From: Spirometra erinaceieuropaei
Lineage: Eukaryota; Platyhelminthes; Cestoda; Diphyllobothriidea; Diphyllobothriidae
Length of the DNA: 64,000 bases
NCBI GenBank assembly: GCA_902702965.1
Contig: CACRXP010000228.1
Location: 803,716-867,715 of the forward strand
Direction: 5' to 3'
The notes under the pieces: model-generated
The model's database searches: none
Seen by the model: only the letters and a program-made list of their open reading frames with translations
Told to the model about the DNA's origin: nothing
Made by a program: the position numbers and the translations under genes
Shown here: positions 21,301-33,563 of the stretch, in pieces
Position numbering within the stretch: position 1 is the first letter of the stretch
Layout: each line of letters starts with the position of its first letter

Positions 21301-23799
21301 TGTAGCTGAATTTTCATATCAACAGTTTGAATCATTTAGAATCAAAGTTGACTTCGTAAGTTTTAGTGTTAGGGCAATAGTTAATTTTTCTATCTTGCCG
21401 CTTAACCGAAACTTGAACTAGAGCGTGAAGCAATTGTTATTGAAGCCATCTGGACAAGAACCAGATTCATCTATCAATGTCTGGTTCCCTGCCATTAAGA
21501 TGGTTGTCAACTTAATCACTAACACATTATTCTATTTGTAATAACCACGTTGTAATTGGTTGCATTTCTAGGGGCATTTAACTGAAAAGTCGGTGGGGGT
21601 ACCCATTGGAACTACCTTTCTCACTTTCGTTTGTCACGGTCCAAATCAAGTTTTTAATGGATTTTTTGGTAGATTTTGAATAACACATATTGATCCAACT
21701 GTGAAAACCTCGACAATAACAATTATACTTAAACGTGTGCACCGAATTACGAAATGCTATTAAACGGTAGAGATCAGAACGCTGTTACCTTTGCGCAGGA
21801 CTAAGTTAGGTGAGGAAATATTAAGGTCTGAGATGAAAACGTTATATAACAGGAGATATTTCCCACTCATGTAGAAGGCGTGAGTGATATTTTTTCATAC
21901 TTTGAACCTTCTAACTTACATTTTACCAAAGAATAGAACGGGAAGACACCAGCATTATGTTTATATTGAACTCGAGATAGCAGCAATAATGTCGGATTTT
22001 CGGATAAAATCAAGCATAACTGGCCAATTTAAGTTTCTGTTAAAATTTCGTTTAACTCTATGTCGTCCTTCTTGATTGTTATAATAATTTCTGTACAGTT
22101 TTTTGTCTGTTGAAGTCGACATCTAGACCATGTAGTATGTAGTGCACCATGATTATTATCATAGCAGCGGCTTAAAGGGTGACAAAACGTATACGCACGG
22201 CAAGTTGTCATTAGGTAGATACATGCAGGAAATTGGGGTTATCCATTGATGCAATAAGACAATCGAAGGAGCTGTCGGTACTGCCACACTTGCGACTATG
22301 CTAAAAAGTCTAAATGTGGGTCATAGGTTCATGACAGTGAGGAGAAAGGAAGAAAAGGAAGAATAGTCGTTTCCGGAATGCTCATCTGACTCGCCCGGAC
22401 GGGCGTCTATTGCTCATTTCATGAAACACTGTCATATGATCCACGCGTAACACCTGTTGCGTTGTCCATTCACTGTTAGATTAGGCGGCCGTATATGTTC
22501 CCAGGATGTAAACACAACGACCAGTAATTAACTACATATACAGGCGAAGATTCGATTCCAAGGAACCAGTTGGTAAGGATAAGAAGGGATCACTGGAACG
22601 AGAGCTATATTCGCCTGAATTTTAAGATGGTTTCAAGTGAGAATTTAAAACTTCAGGCACCAGGCAAACGCCCACACACGAATTGAGCCGAAGCTTCTGG
22701 TGCAGTACAGATGCGATCGTTACGAATACAGAGAATGTTCCCCATTCTTATCAAAACTGTTTTTTGAGGTTCATCTGGGAGAAGTCTCAAAATGAACACT
22801 GAAAGACTTATTCACGATAGATTCCCCACACAAAAGTCCCGCTGAAAATGCAACAGAGTTGACCAATACGTGCGGAGCTTTAGTTAACGAACATACGTGA
22901 AATTTTCAGGAAAATGCTGTCACTTAATCGCTTGGAAGTAAAACAAATCCTACTGTAAACATCTTTGCAACAGGGCGCCCAGACAAATATGCAGCGTGGA
23001 AAATCAGTTTAGATCTGGTCACACCTAACACAGTGCTATAGTCTGAGTTGGAATGCATGTGTACGTGCATCCACTGCATTTGATTTTTCGCCTTGACTTA
23101 ATTATGTCCGTCTACAATAACTTTCAGGAACTAACAAACATTTTTAGTTGGGCAGTCGGCAACTGGGCAGTGGGGGGGGTCAGCACTTGTGGAAAAATGT
23201 CTTCTGAGTCCAGCCTGTAAACAGATGCCCAATATGAATTGTCTTGTCTTCACGCCACCCACTGGTGCTCGTCTATTCGGACGGAAACAAAGTTGCCGGA
23301 TCTGTGAACAATGAATAGCATCTTCTACTCAGGTTCCAAAAACCTGGTACGGAAAGTAGGTGACGACGTTTGCATCGCGTGTATCGATTGCTATTTGTGG
23401 CTGTCGTTTGTCCACATCATGCATATTTTGAAGCACTTGCCAGGCGGCACTTTCTGTCATCTGACTGGCAACAGTATTAATAAAACATTTTTCTTTCTGC
23501 ATGACTATTCATCTCGTCAATTTAATACGCCATTGTAAAACACTTTTTTCAACAACGGTTGAAGAATAAACTAGTGAACGGCGTATCGATGTTCAAATTT
23601 ATTATGCTTTACTGTCCTTGCAATATATGCGGAATTTTTATGCATCTGAAGCATGGATTCTGTATGACAATGAAGTTCAGCTGACTTCCATAAATGACTT
23701 TGCATTGGAATCAACAGTTGATACACGTTATTCTTTGAAGAAGCATTTCCATCCAACATGAAAATCGTTTTAACTCCACGTCGTATGCATCGTTTCGGT

Positions 23800-24000
23800 C
23801 AACAATTTGTTTCCAATAGCGCACGCGTTAGAAAGTAGGTACGTATGTAATTGTTGCTTTGAGCGTAAATGCGTATAATTGAAGTAAACAGTGCTATCGC
23901 CCACCCTGGAAATATGCCAGAGATACATGTGCACTGGAGTATATTAATTCCACCGATAGGGTAATTATTTCTCTGGAACAGTATCCCTTCCATTACATAC
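23800..24000 (-). pseudogene. Exon-like module fragment (24 kb)
   Basis: The minus strand keeps YPIGGINILQCTCISG, matching CPIGGTNIRRAPCISD of the 14 kb copy; the upstream part of the module is absent. Its far side, 'atagcgcacgcgttag', matches the flank of the 14, 25 and 29 kb copies. Confidence 0.45.
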
Positions 24001-24959
24001 ACCGGAGGTATACTGGGTACCCGCCCGACGTACATTTTGGCAAAATTTCAGTTAGACGGTTATCAGCATAGGAGAATATAAATCACGCATTCTGCCTGAG
24101 ATCGAAGTAGCTCTTGAGACAGACATTATGCATATCAGCCACTAATATCGCCTCACCTAACTTGGTCCCGAGCAAAGGTAACGACGTTCTGATATCTATT
24201 ATTTCGCGATTTGATGTGCACGTGCCTCAAACATTTTAGTCGATCAAAGTGTTGCGAGTTGACGTTCAAGTTTCGTTTGCGCGGCAAGATAGCAAATATG
24301 TTCGTCAATTGGAAAGCTACAAAATATAATTCGAAGCACGATGCATCAACATGTTGAAATAAGCTTTCAGCCTAATTTCCGTGCATCAAGTATCTACCAG
24401 TCTACCCTCATTCCGCAGATATATGACAGTTAAATTTGACGAGGGACTACTGTGCGTATTTCATTCAAAATGTTAAAGTTGTCGGGAAGTGTGGACGTTT
24501 AGACCACGCCAATATCGGCAAATATTTGAGACGCACGTAAGGAAGCATTTTTTACATTAAATCTCTGCACATCGTTAAAAGTATGCAACAGATTAAAATA
24601 CACCCTGTCAATACAGATAATTTTAGAGAAGGTCATTTGAATAATCAGAACGATTCGAGAGAAGCATGGGCGTTATTTGGTCGATAAAAATCCTCTTGAT
24701 CCGGCCAAATATAGTATTTACCAAGTTTAGCTTATTCGTTTGAGCGATATTTCAACAAAAGCATGAACATAAACGAAGACGTGAGTGGATGTAAATATTT
24801 TTAAAAAATATACTTAAGTATATTTCAGGTATGCTTTCAACCCGGCAGTAATTACGAGATTCTTTGTTTGCTAAAATGCTACTTTTTAGAGATTTACCAT
24901 TCAGTCCGTCTTCGAAAATATCTGGACGCTGGAGTAAATAAAACTAACCACAAATAACT

Positions 24960-25440
24960 TCTAATAGCGAAAGCGTTCGAATGTAGGGAAGTATGAGATT
25001 TTGGTTTGAGCTGAAGGTGTATAATTTAAGTAACCATTAAAATAGACCACGCTGGGAATTCATTAGAGATAGATGGGGCACGGACAAATATTGGTTCCGC
25101 CGATAGGAAACTTGACATGTTTCTCAGGGATATCCACGGACACAGTCTCAATTACGTGGTTGTTTTCATAAACCCGGGTAATTTCTTCTTGTCTGGCACT
25201 GTGAAAATTTGCCAGCGGCGTTAGAGTCTTTAAAAACAACTGCCAGATAATGAAAAAGGTTGGTTTATGTGTGGGTTTTCCTTTTCGTATCTTGTCAAAA
25301 TAAAGAGAGCGAGACCGTGCCTTGTCTCGGAAGTCAAAACTCAAGGCGCTCTCCAAATGCATAAGAAGAATCTAGCTATATTTTCCTGAAGTTTCATTTG
25401 GTGCAATCGTAAATCTCCTGGTATGCTCCAACAAATTAAT
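24960..25440 (-). pseudogene. Exon-like modules of the dispersed family (25 kb copy)
   Basis: A 99-codon frame (25362-25063) stays open through LESALSFDFRDKARSRS, the acceptor-like 'cattatctggcag', and RVYENNHVIETVSVDIPEKH with VKFPIGGTNI. This is the only copy I found in which both modules are in one frame. Upstream, 'tttacgattgcaccaaatg' corresponds to FTIAPN of the other copies. Confidence 0.5.
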
Positions 25441-25469
25441 AAGTTAGAAGAAGAATATTGGCTTTCCGG

Positions 25470-25910
25470 AACAGGTTTATTTAACTGCTGGCGTTTCAAA
25501 GAGCTGGGTCGGCTCTTCATTGTCAAAGCGTAAACTGCACCTAATCGATCAGAAATGTAATGTAAAGTGGCAAGCTGTGTTGGCCGGCCTCATGCTGATC
25601 GATTTTTTTTCTCTCCTCACGCTGCGTCGGCCTCTCAGGAAATGGTTGACGGGCGTTTTTGCCTGTGCGCTTAATGAGTCACCATTCCGTCGAGGGGAGC
25701 TGATTGGACTTTAGTAGGGCGGTCGGTCTGGCGGTTCTTGTTCTTCCTCACCGAGTAAGCTCAGCGTCGGGCTATCTCCGTGCTGTCTTCTTAAGTCCGG
25801 TGTGGTTGTTTGGTCCTGAGCTCTAGGGTTGTGATGACGTAAGACCTTGTAAGCTGCAGGAAGGTCCAGATGCCTGGCATAAATCCAGAATGTATTAAAC
25901 ATGGCGTTTT
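25470..25910. other. GC-richer insert of unknown origin
   Basis: It interrupts duplicated sequence and differs sharply in composition from its flanks. It has short frames on both strands and no motif I recognise; probably a repeat fragment. Confidence 0.35.
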
Positions 25911-26059
25911 GTGTATTTTAAATTGCTCTTCATTGTACGCCTACAAGTAAACTTATAAATCCGTATAAAATATTGTCTTATATAAAGATTTGTTAACGAT
26001 TTAGTACTTTCAGCCGTCTTCACGTAGGTTTTAGATTTATACTGTAGTAAGTCTGCATT

Positions 26060-26400
26060 CACTAATGATCCTACACCCAGATAACAACTGTAAACCCTTA
26101 TTGGTCTAATCGGTTGCTGTTTGTTAAAAGCCGGACATTAAGTGCCTTTGTTATTTCCACTGAATCGCTGTCTTTGGCAAACGGATAGGTGAGACCGAAC
26201 CCATGTTATTTAGGAACAAGAATGACCTGTTATCATTTGGAAACTTAACACTACGCAGTCAGTGACAACGCCATCTGTCAGTGAACAGTTCGCCGTCATT
26301 GCCGACAATGTTCACGTTGTCTCATAAGACAGGTTACCCGCAAGAACGATGCCTCACTCGCGAATCAATTTATAACTAAGCTAGATATGAGAAACATTTA
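26060..26400. repeat. Dispersed duplicated segment, copy 3 of 3
   Basis: Third copy of the unit at 11060 and 14590, the most diverged. Confidence 0.6.
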
Positions 26401-27239
26401 CCGCCATTTCCTGGACATGCAGCCAATTTATAAACATCTTCATGTAGGTAGTGCGAGTTGTCAACGCAGCTGATTGTTTTTCAGATCTTTTCACATCATA
26501 TCGTATGCACGATTTCGGTCAACAATTTGTCTGATTAGCAACACATTTAGAAATATAACCGTCCTCAAATCACTGTAGAATAATAAGACCCGATATTATG
26601 AATGTGATCTTGTACGGTGCCTATCTGTCTTTTGTTGCGCTCTCTTCTTGCTCTCCATTGATATGTCACAGTAACACCTCGAGTGATTTAGTTAATGAAT
26701 TAGCACTGACGTATTACTGTATTTGTTAAAGGTGCACAGAAGAATGAAATTTAATTTTCCGTAAAGCAGTATGGGATATGTTGATGAACACTACTCCCGA
26801 CGCATTCAGCTGCAGTGCACGATAGCGTCTGCTGCGAAGTGAGGACGTTCAAACCAAGTCATTATTTGCAAATCTTTTGGATGCTTAGGGGAAGAGGAAA
26901 CGCCATTGGACAGATATGTTCCCACTTCATGCTTCCAAATGCAACATTAATTTAAATAAGTCAACTTTTTAAAGCGAGGTATCTATAAAATATGGTGTAT
27001 GTTTTAGGACAAAGCAGTTTGAAAGAGAGTGTTACCGGAACTGAGAACATGTAAATATTTTAAAAATGTGGGTGAAGATACGTCGGGTAGATTTCAAAAT
27101 CAGCAGTAGTTTCCATTTTCTTTCCGTGAGAACATGCTTATCTTTAATGATTTCACGTTCCGTAGGTACGTTTTAGCATCTAGCATTTGCAGTTAGTGCG
27201 CCCGAACACATTAGACCCCTACTAACCAACGACTTATAA

Positions 27240-27960
27240 ATTAGATTGATATTGAATGATGGGTATGATTGTTATTCAACACACTTAATCGCGGCTGAAT
27301 GTGAATTTGAACATTTTAAGCAAACATTGCCAACACGCCTATGATACATCCGTCAGATATATGCGGGATAAAGGCGCAAATTATTTCAGCAGATAGTGCA
27401 CTTGGCTAATTTCCCAGGAATATCGACGTGTATAGTCGCACTCCCGTAGTTGTTTCCATAAGCCGGGGACAGTAGCTTTTGTCTGGAACCATGACAATTT
27501 TACAGCTGCGATCGACACTGGAAAAACGACTGGTAAACTATCCAATCGTAAAATTCTTGAATAGGTGATCCTCTTTGTATCTTGCATAACAAAATATGAC
27601 GAGACGACTCCCTATCTCCCATGCCAAACGCGAGACATTTTTCAACTACCCAAGAGGGATCCTGATGCCTTTTACAGATGGCGCATACGGTGCAATCGCG
27701 AACGCTTTGTTAGGCTCACAAATATGAATCGACGGTGAAATGGTGAGCAGGGAAAACAAACGATGACGAGACTGTTCAATTTCGCTGTTGCTAAAGCCGA
27801 AGGCTTTCTCCAACTGATTAAAAGGAACTTGGATACCTTTCCCAGTATGCCAATACGGTGCAATCGCGAACCCGATGTTGGACTCAAAAACAAAGATCAG
27901 TTTTTTTTCAAATGTGGTAGAGCTTTTCAGGCAGTTCTAGACCCTGACAAAACAACTACC
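27240..27960 (-). pseudogene. Exon-like modules, two tandem FAIAP repeats (27 kb copy)
   Basis: The minus strand encodes GFAIAPYWHTGKGIQV followed by QLEKAFGFSN, then a second AFAIAPYAPSVKGIRIPLG. The module is therefore repeated in tandem, and the first repeat keeps the LE-A spacing of LENAL in other copies. The 'actaccagataatcc' near 27955 (minus 'ggattatctggtag') resembles the acceptor of the 25 kb copy. Confidence 0.45.
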
Positions 27961-28254
27961 AGATAATCCAATTTCAGACACTCGCATCAATGCTCTTCTA
28001 TACATCTGGAAAAATAAAGTATGAAATGGCAGCATGAGGTAGAAATGGCGTGAACAAAGAGACAGATGGAGACACAGTATTAAGGCTGTCCTCAGTAGTC
28101 ACTAGTAAATTACTTTTAAAAGGCCCATAATTGCAGGCCTATTACCAATCTTATTTCTGCATTCCAAATGCTTTCTCAACTGAAAATTTCCCAACACTTT
28201 AAAATTGTCGGTCCTCTGCACATAAGATGTACAATTAGAGTGTGGTAACCCTGC

Positions 28255-28430
28255 CAGCACCAGCCCCGCCTAGCCCCGCCTGGCCCCCTCAATAATGGCG
28301 GAGCTAGAGGGGGCCATGAGGGGGCTAGGCGGGGCTGTGGAGGGGGCTGTGGCGGGGCATGCAACGCGATAGCCCCGCCTGGCCCCGCCAGCGAAAAAAA
28401 TGCGCAGGGGAGGCCACATCCCCGCCCACT
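28255..28430. repeat. GC-rich island with hairpin
   Basis: Mostly 'ccccgcc'-type words. 'cagccccgcctagcccc' at 28261-28277 is the exact reverse complement of 28321-28337, and GGCCCCCTC pairs with GAGGGGGCC inside it. G-runs on both strands make four-stranded structures possible. Confidence 0.7.
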
Positions 28431-28731
28431 TTTGGCACCACTTTAAAATATCGTCCCGATTGTCAAATATACGAATTAATAACACACACAGATTGTAAAC
28501 CGGTGGACAAATAAGAGTTTATGCAATGAGGAACTTAAACAAAACCTCAATATATTGTGCCCATCCGCAGCTACATTCAGTGGGCGTAAACGGATGCTTT
28601 CTCCATGATTTATAAGCCAATTTTGATAAATTATCTCCTTTTAATTCCAAAGAAGGTACATTTAGTGGTGCTTTTGAAACATATCTTTCGATGCAAATAA
28701 GCTTAAAAATGCTTCAATGCAGAGGGGGCTC

Positions 28732-28857
28732 TGGCCCCACCCAGCCCCTTCCAGCTCCGCCTATGAAGGAGCCATGTGCTGGCAGGCGGGGCCCTGGCCC
28801 CACCCAGCCCCTTCCAGCCCCACCTATGAAGGGGCCATGTGCTGGCAGGGAAGCCTG
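28732..28857. repeat. GC-rich tandem repeat, period 63, two copies
   Basis: 'tggccccacccagccccttc' recurs at 28732 and 28795, each followed by 'catgtgctggcagg'. It shares word content with the island 470 bp upstream. Confidence 0.75.
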
Positions 28858-29339
28858 CATTCTCTCTTGCCCAAGAACCTGGGTTAAAGAAGTCTGCACT
28901 CCCAGGTCTGATCGGTTATCCTTTGTTTACAACTTGTACTTGAGGATGAAAGACCTTTGGAGATATGGCATTAGATAACTGATATGAGATAGAAAGATAA
29001 TTTTAGAGAATGGCATTTGAACGATGAGAAAGATTTGAGGAAAGCGGAAGTGTCATTTGTTTAATAATGATGCCCTTGATCCGTTTAAACATAGTATTTA
29101 CCAAAGTTACTTAATTTGCTTCAACAATATTCCGACAGACAATATTGCAAACAAAGAGAACGGCCTGAACGCAAACAGATGTAATTATTTTAAAAATATA
29201 CGATAACATATTTCAGGTATGATTCAAAATTGGCAAGAGTTGCGAGATTCTTTGTGTGCCACCCTTCAATGATTTCATATTCAGTCGGTATTTACAAACA
29301 TCTGGAAGCAGTACTAAATACAAATGACCACGGCAGACT

Positions 29340-29530
29340 TCTTATTACGCACGCATTAGAAGAAGAGCAGTATGAGATTGTCAGTTTGAGCGTGAATGTG
29401 TATATTTTAGGTAAACATTACTATCGCCTACGTCGGAAATCCGTCAGAGACACAGGGTGCACGGGCAAATATTGGTTCCGCTGATAGGGCACTTGATGTA
29501 TTTGCGAGGAATATTCACGTACCAGTCTCC
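29340..29530 (-). pseudogene. Exon-like module fragment (29 kb)
   Basis: Minus-strand sequence reads IPRKYIKCPISGTNICPCT-like with disruptions. Flank 'acgcacgcattagaag' is shared with the 14, 24 and 25 kb copies. Confidence 0.4.
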
Positions 29531-29829
29531 CAACCCTTGTTATCGTGTATCGTAGCCGATTGCATCTAGATCACATACTGATTATGGAATGTTTAACCCC
29601 ATAACTGTGAACAGCTCTAACGAATGCAGTAATACGTTAGTGCTTATTCATCTACTTGCTGTCTCTGGCGTTAATGTCGACACTCAAATTGACTGGCCTT
29701 CTATAATATCATGCATCCAATGACATATCTACGAAGGTCTTTGATCTTCGGAAGCAAAAGGGATTTCCGGCTCACCTATCCCTTCGTGCAAGACAGTCAT
29801 TCGAGAGAAATAATGTAGGTTCTAAATGA

Positions 29830-30240
29830 CAGGTGTATTCAGGCTATGCCGACAGACGGGAGGTTATTGCAGCCTGCCTGCTGCCAGAGTGGGCGAAGGG
29901 AAAGTCCTTCAGGAACTTTTCTTAGCCAACTGGTATAAAGGATGTCGTCAATGATCATTGCTTTTTGCCATGTCATGTGTATTTGACGAGGAAGTAGGCA
30001 AGTGTTTGAACGTTTCAAAGCATCTGAACAATGTTTGGGTACTGGGCCATTGACGAACTTTCCCAGTCGCATCGATGATTTCAGTTAATTTTAACACACT
30101 CGTTATTTCTATGTTTTAAAATCTAGCAGAAATACAATAGTATATATATATATATAGTACATTTGGCATTTCAGACACATTTATAAGTTGTCGTCCACAC
30201 CATGCTGCCAATCAGCAACAAGGTCGAGAATAAGCTGTTT
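29830..30240. repeat. Dispersed duplicated segment, second unit, copy 3 of 3
   Basis: Direct match to 15890 and 17810 copies; a TA run at 30141-30156 is inserted near its end. Confidence 0.65.
30141..30156. repeat. Short (TA)n run
   Basis: Eight TA units, absent from the paralogous positions near 16240 and 18170. Confidence 0.85.
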
Positions 30241-30369
30241 AAGATTTAATAATGCCCTGCCTCAACGACGTTAGAGGAGTTCGCATATGTGTTTTGATAA
30301 GCGACTATTGGTTAGTCTCCAAGAACTGCGTTCGCGACTTCTGTTTTATAAACCCCAAACACGACTTTA

Positions 30370-31320
30370 AAATACATGAACCACAAACTGAGCATTCGAC
30401 AAACCCTGTATTGGATTTTCGCTGGTAATCGTGTGAGGAATGCGCCACAAACATTGTCATATAATACTCTCACAACTATCAATACTACCTGCTTATGGAA
30501 TGCGAATTAGTTGTTTTGCCACGGCAGTTAATAGTCATCGACAAAATCGTCATTAAAATCTCCTTATGGACTTCCAAACGTCAGGACATGGACACAAGTA
30601 TCCAGGATCTGCACAAAGTCATAATCTGAAAGTGCGTAAGATCATATAAGGATATGACAGCCTGCCTTTTCAACTGCATGAATGAAAGAAAGGCAGGCAA
30701 AGCGTAACAATAGAAGCAGGAGTCATACGCTATTCCATCATCTGTTAAGGTCCTGCTATCAGTTGATTGAGATCGAGAAAATGCAAAGGCGTTAGATGGT
30801 AGCATTCGCCATTATATCCTGGAAGCCACTCTTGTGGGCCTTTGCGTTTATAATACCACTATGTTTACTTGCTCATTCGCCAAAATGGTACATCACTTGG
30901 CACACCTTACCCGCTATATTCTGCTTGTCATCAACTTTCTCCTCGTTTACTAACACTGTGAGGTCATGTATGCAGCAAAATATTCAATCGCCTAGCACAA
31001 AATTTGAAGAAGACTCAGTTTTCTATCAAACGTAATTCACAAGGTATACTGTGTGCGTATCTTCTGGATATGTGTATCTGTAGGTAAATAGAAGCAACTA
31101 CGCAAGATATCAAGCTTCCTTCGTCGGAGGTAAGTGTCTTATCGTAGCCAACCGCACTCATGAATGTGCACAGGGGTTGCCACTTCATTAGCAGCAGTAG
31201 GTAAATTACTTTCACAAATGGGGACGTAATTTGAGCAGTAATAACTCGCCAAATATTATTTTCGTCATACTTATCCCGATGGAAAGTGGACTGATAGATA
31301 CTTGACCCAAGACAGTCAGT
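30370..31320. repeat. Segmental duplication shared with 20570-21300
   Basis: Second copy; it keeps the donor-like GTAAGG and the LTVLVNEEK frame on the minus strand near 30960-30900. Confidence 0.7.
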
Positions 31321-33381
31321 CTGTTAGACTCGGTAAAGGGGTTAAAAGGTCCAGTGGATCAATCGATTCTTCATTGATGTTTTGTCAGAATATAAGTTGT
31401 GCGCATGAGGGACACACAAAGTTCCACAAATGCGCATTCCCTTCTATATGTGAATGGTTTAAGAAGGATTTTTCACGAACAAACGAAAACTGCGCGTGTC
31501 GTCATAATAAGTCTTTAACCGGAGACCTATGGTGTCTCGCATTTGCTCTGTGACAGTACATGTGCATTCACGTCTTCATTAGGAGAACCTTTGTCACCTC
31601 AACCAATTCAATGTACATGCTAGTAGACACAGAATATATTTGTGGAAACTCATTCAACGAGACCTTAGTGCCCATTTGAATTTCCAATGTTTTGCTGCAT
31701 TACCCTATATTCCAGGTAACCCAAGGCTTCTGTATAGTAAACTTGATCATTAGGATCCGCGTGAACAGTTAGGCATTTACATCATTACCACCGTATCCAG
31801 AACTCACTCTGGCAGATGATTAAAAATGAAATTCATTAAAAGCTAACATGTATGTATCATTTCCAATATTTATTTAATTGTTTGAATGTTTGTTTGTAAA
31901 GGGCACAATGCATGAATGAAATGTAGAACAAGAGCACACATTTTTTTGGCGACCTCACTTCAGTTCGTGATTGGTACCCAACACCCGTAAAGCAAATTTC
32001 ATAACAAGAACAAACAGAGGTTAAACAAAATGACGCCTGCTACATCTAAAATGACAAATAAGATGAACGTTAATTTCAAAAATATGTCACAGATAAAGCG
32101 TTAATGCTTTACAGTCATTTTGTATTGGTCTTCAATGTGTAAAGCCTTGGAGTATATAACGCAAAAAGACTTGCCATCCGCTATTCCATACACAAAATAG
32201 AGAGTTAAAGGATAAAAGAACGGAAAGTTTATTGACCCTCAGAGTAGCAAGTTTTTTTTCTGAGACACCTTGTTAAAACAAAAGCAGCGCCAACATTTTT
32301 GGGACAAAGCAGTATTGAAATGGCTATCTAGTTTTAACATACCTATTAAACTTGCAGCCCCGGAATTGGCTGTATCATGCCACATGTTCGTGGTGGTGAA
32401 TTGACTGGGTGTAGTTTCAAGAGAAACTATAATATGGAAATAAGTATTACAATGGAGCACACCAATTATCACAGCACGAGGTAGAAGGTGTGTGCGCAAA
32501 ATCGTAAATCGTTGCATCCCAGTCCTATCACTGAAAATTTCATTTTGATTGGGCACCCACTATCCCATTTATTTTTACGTAGACCTCTATCTGTGAATAT
32601 TCAGTTCAATATTCATATTTAGGCAAGTCATTTAAGACTCGTACAGGAGTATTTGTTTATTCGACATTTCTTGCCACTCTCGCTAAACAATTTCCTAGAC
32701 ACCTGCATATCTGCTTAGAGACAAAATGCACGAAAAAACCCACGTGCATTTATCGTGTGAGAAAGTGGCCAAATAATAGAATGTTGGAGGAAGGTAAAAA
32801 CGGTAGAACTGTTGCTCATCCAGAATAACTATCAATTTTCGATATTTTCTGCAAGAAGAAGAGCATTGAAATGGCTTTTTAGCCCTGGCATACCCATTAA
32901 ACTCGTAGCCACCGTTGTATTTATTTCCTGCACTATGTCCGCAGTGGTGACTGGAGTGGGCGTAGTTTTAGGAGAACCTGCAGTATAAAAATCATTATTG
33001 TTTGAAACGTAACATTAAACGGAGGCTATTTGTGCAAATTACCGTATTTGGCGAACAGACAATGTTTGGGTAAAGCTTATTTTAATGTCTACTTGCATTT
33101 ATTAACGACGAAACCTTGAAGATAGCATTTGAAATCATCTTCCCGTTGTGTTGCATACTACAGTATTGCAACTCACGTTTAAGTGACTAATTTTCATTTG
33201 TCACCTTTATTGCGTGAAATTATCTGCACTACACGAATTGCCGCAAGACCGCCGCCGTGTAATCCTAGTCAGTTCAAATCTGCCTCGTGATAAATATTTC
33301 AATATTTTACACCTACTCGTCCCTAGCACACTCCTTGCACAATAGTTCATAGCTTATAGCTAACACTTGCATTCCGAATAT

Positions 33382-33563
33382 TCAAAAGGCCCTTCCATAG
33401 GACAGAAAATGCATCGATGTCGAAAACCAACCTCTCCAGTCAATAATATAGGTCAGTGCCGTGGTTTTTTCCTTGTTTGCGTAGCAGTAGAAGAAACTAA
33501 TTGTTTCATCCTTGTTTTGCAATGTAATACGCATCTCCAAACGGCCCTGCTTCATGCTGTACC
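33382..33563 (-). CDS. Exon 7, terminal
   Basis: Acceptor 'ggtaattatttag'; encodes MKQGRLEMRITLQNKDETI and KEKTTALTYIIDWRGW before TGA. The paralogue shows KERTRALTYIIDWKGW and a TGA at the aligned place. An alternative donor (GTTGGT) occurs after DWRG in both copies. Confidence 0.55.

Noticed and set aside
28176..28485. Proline- and alanine-rich minus-strand frames
   Set aside because: Generated by the GC-rich repeat; frames differ between its halves and no start or splice context supports a gene.
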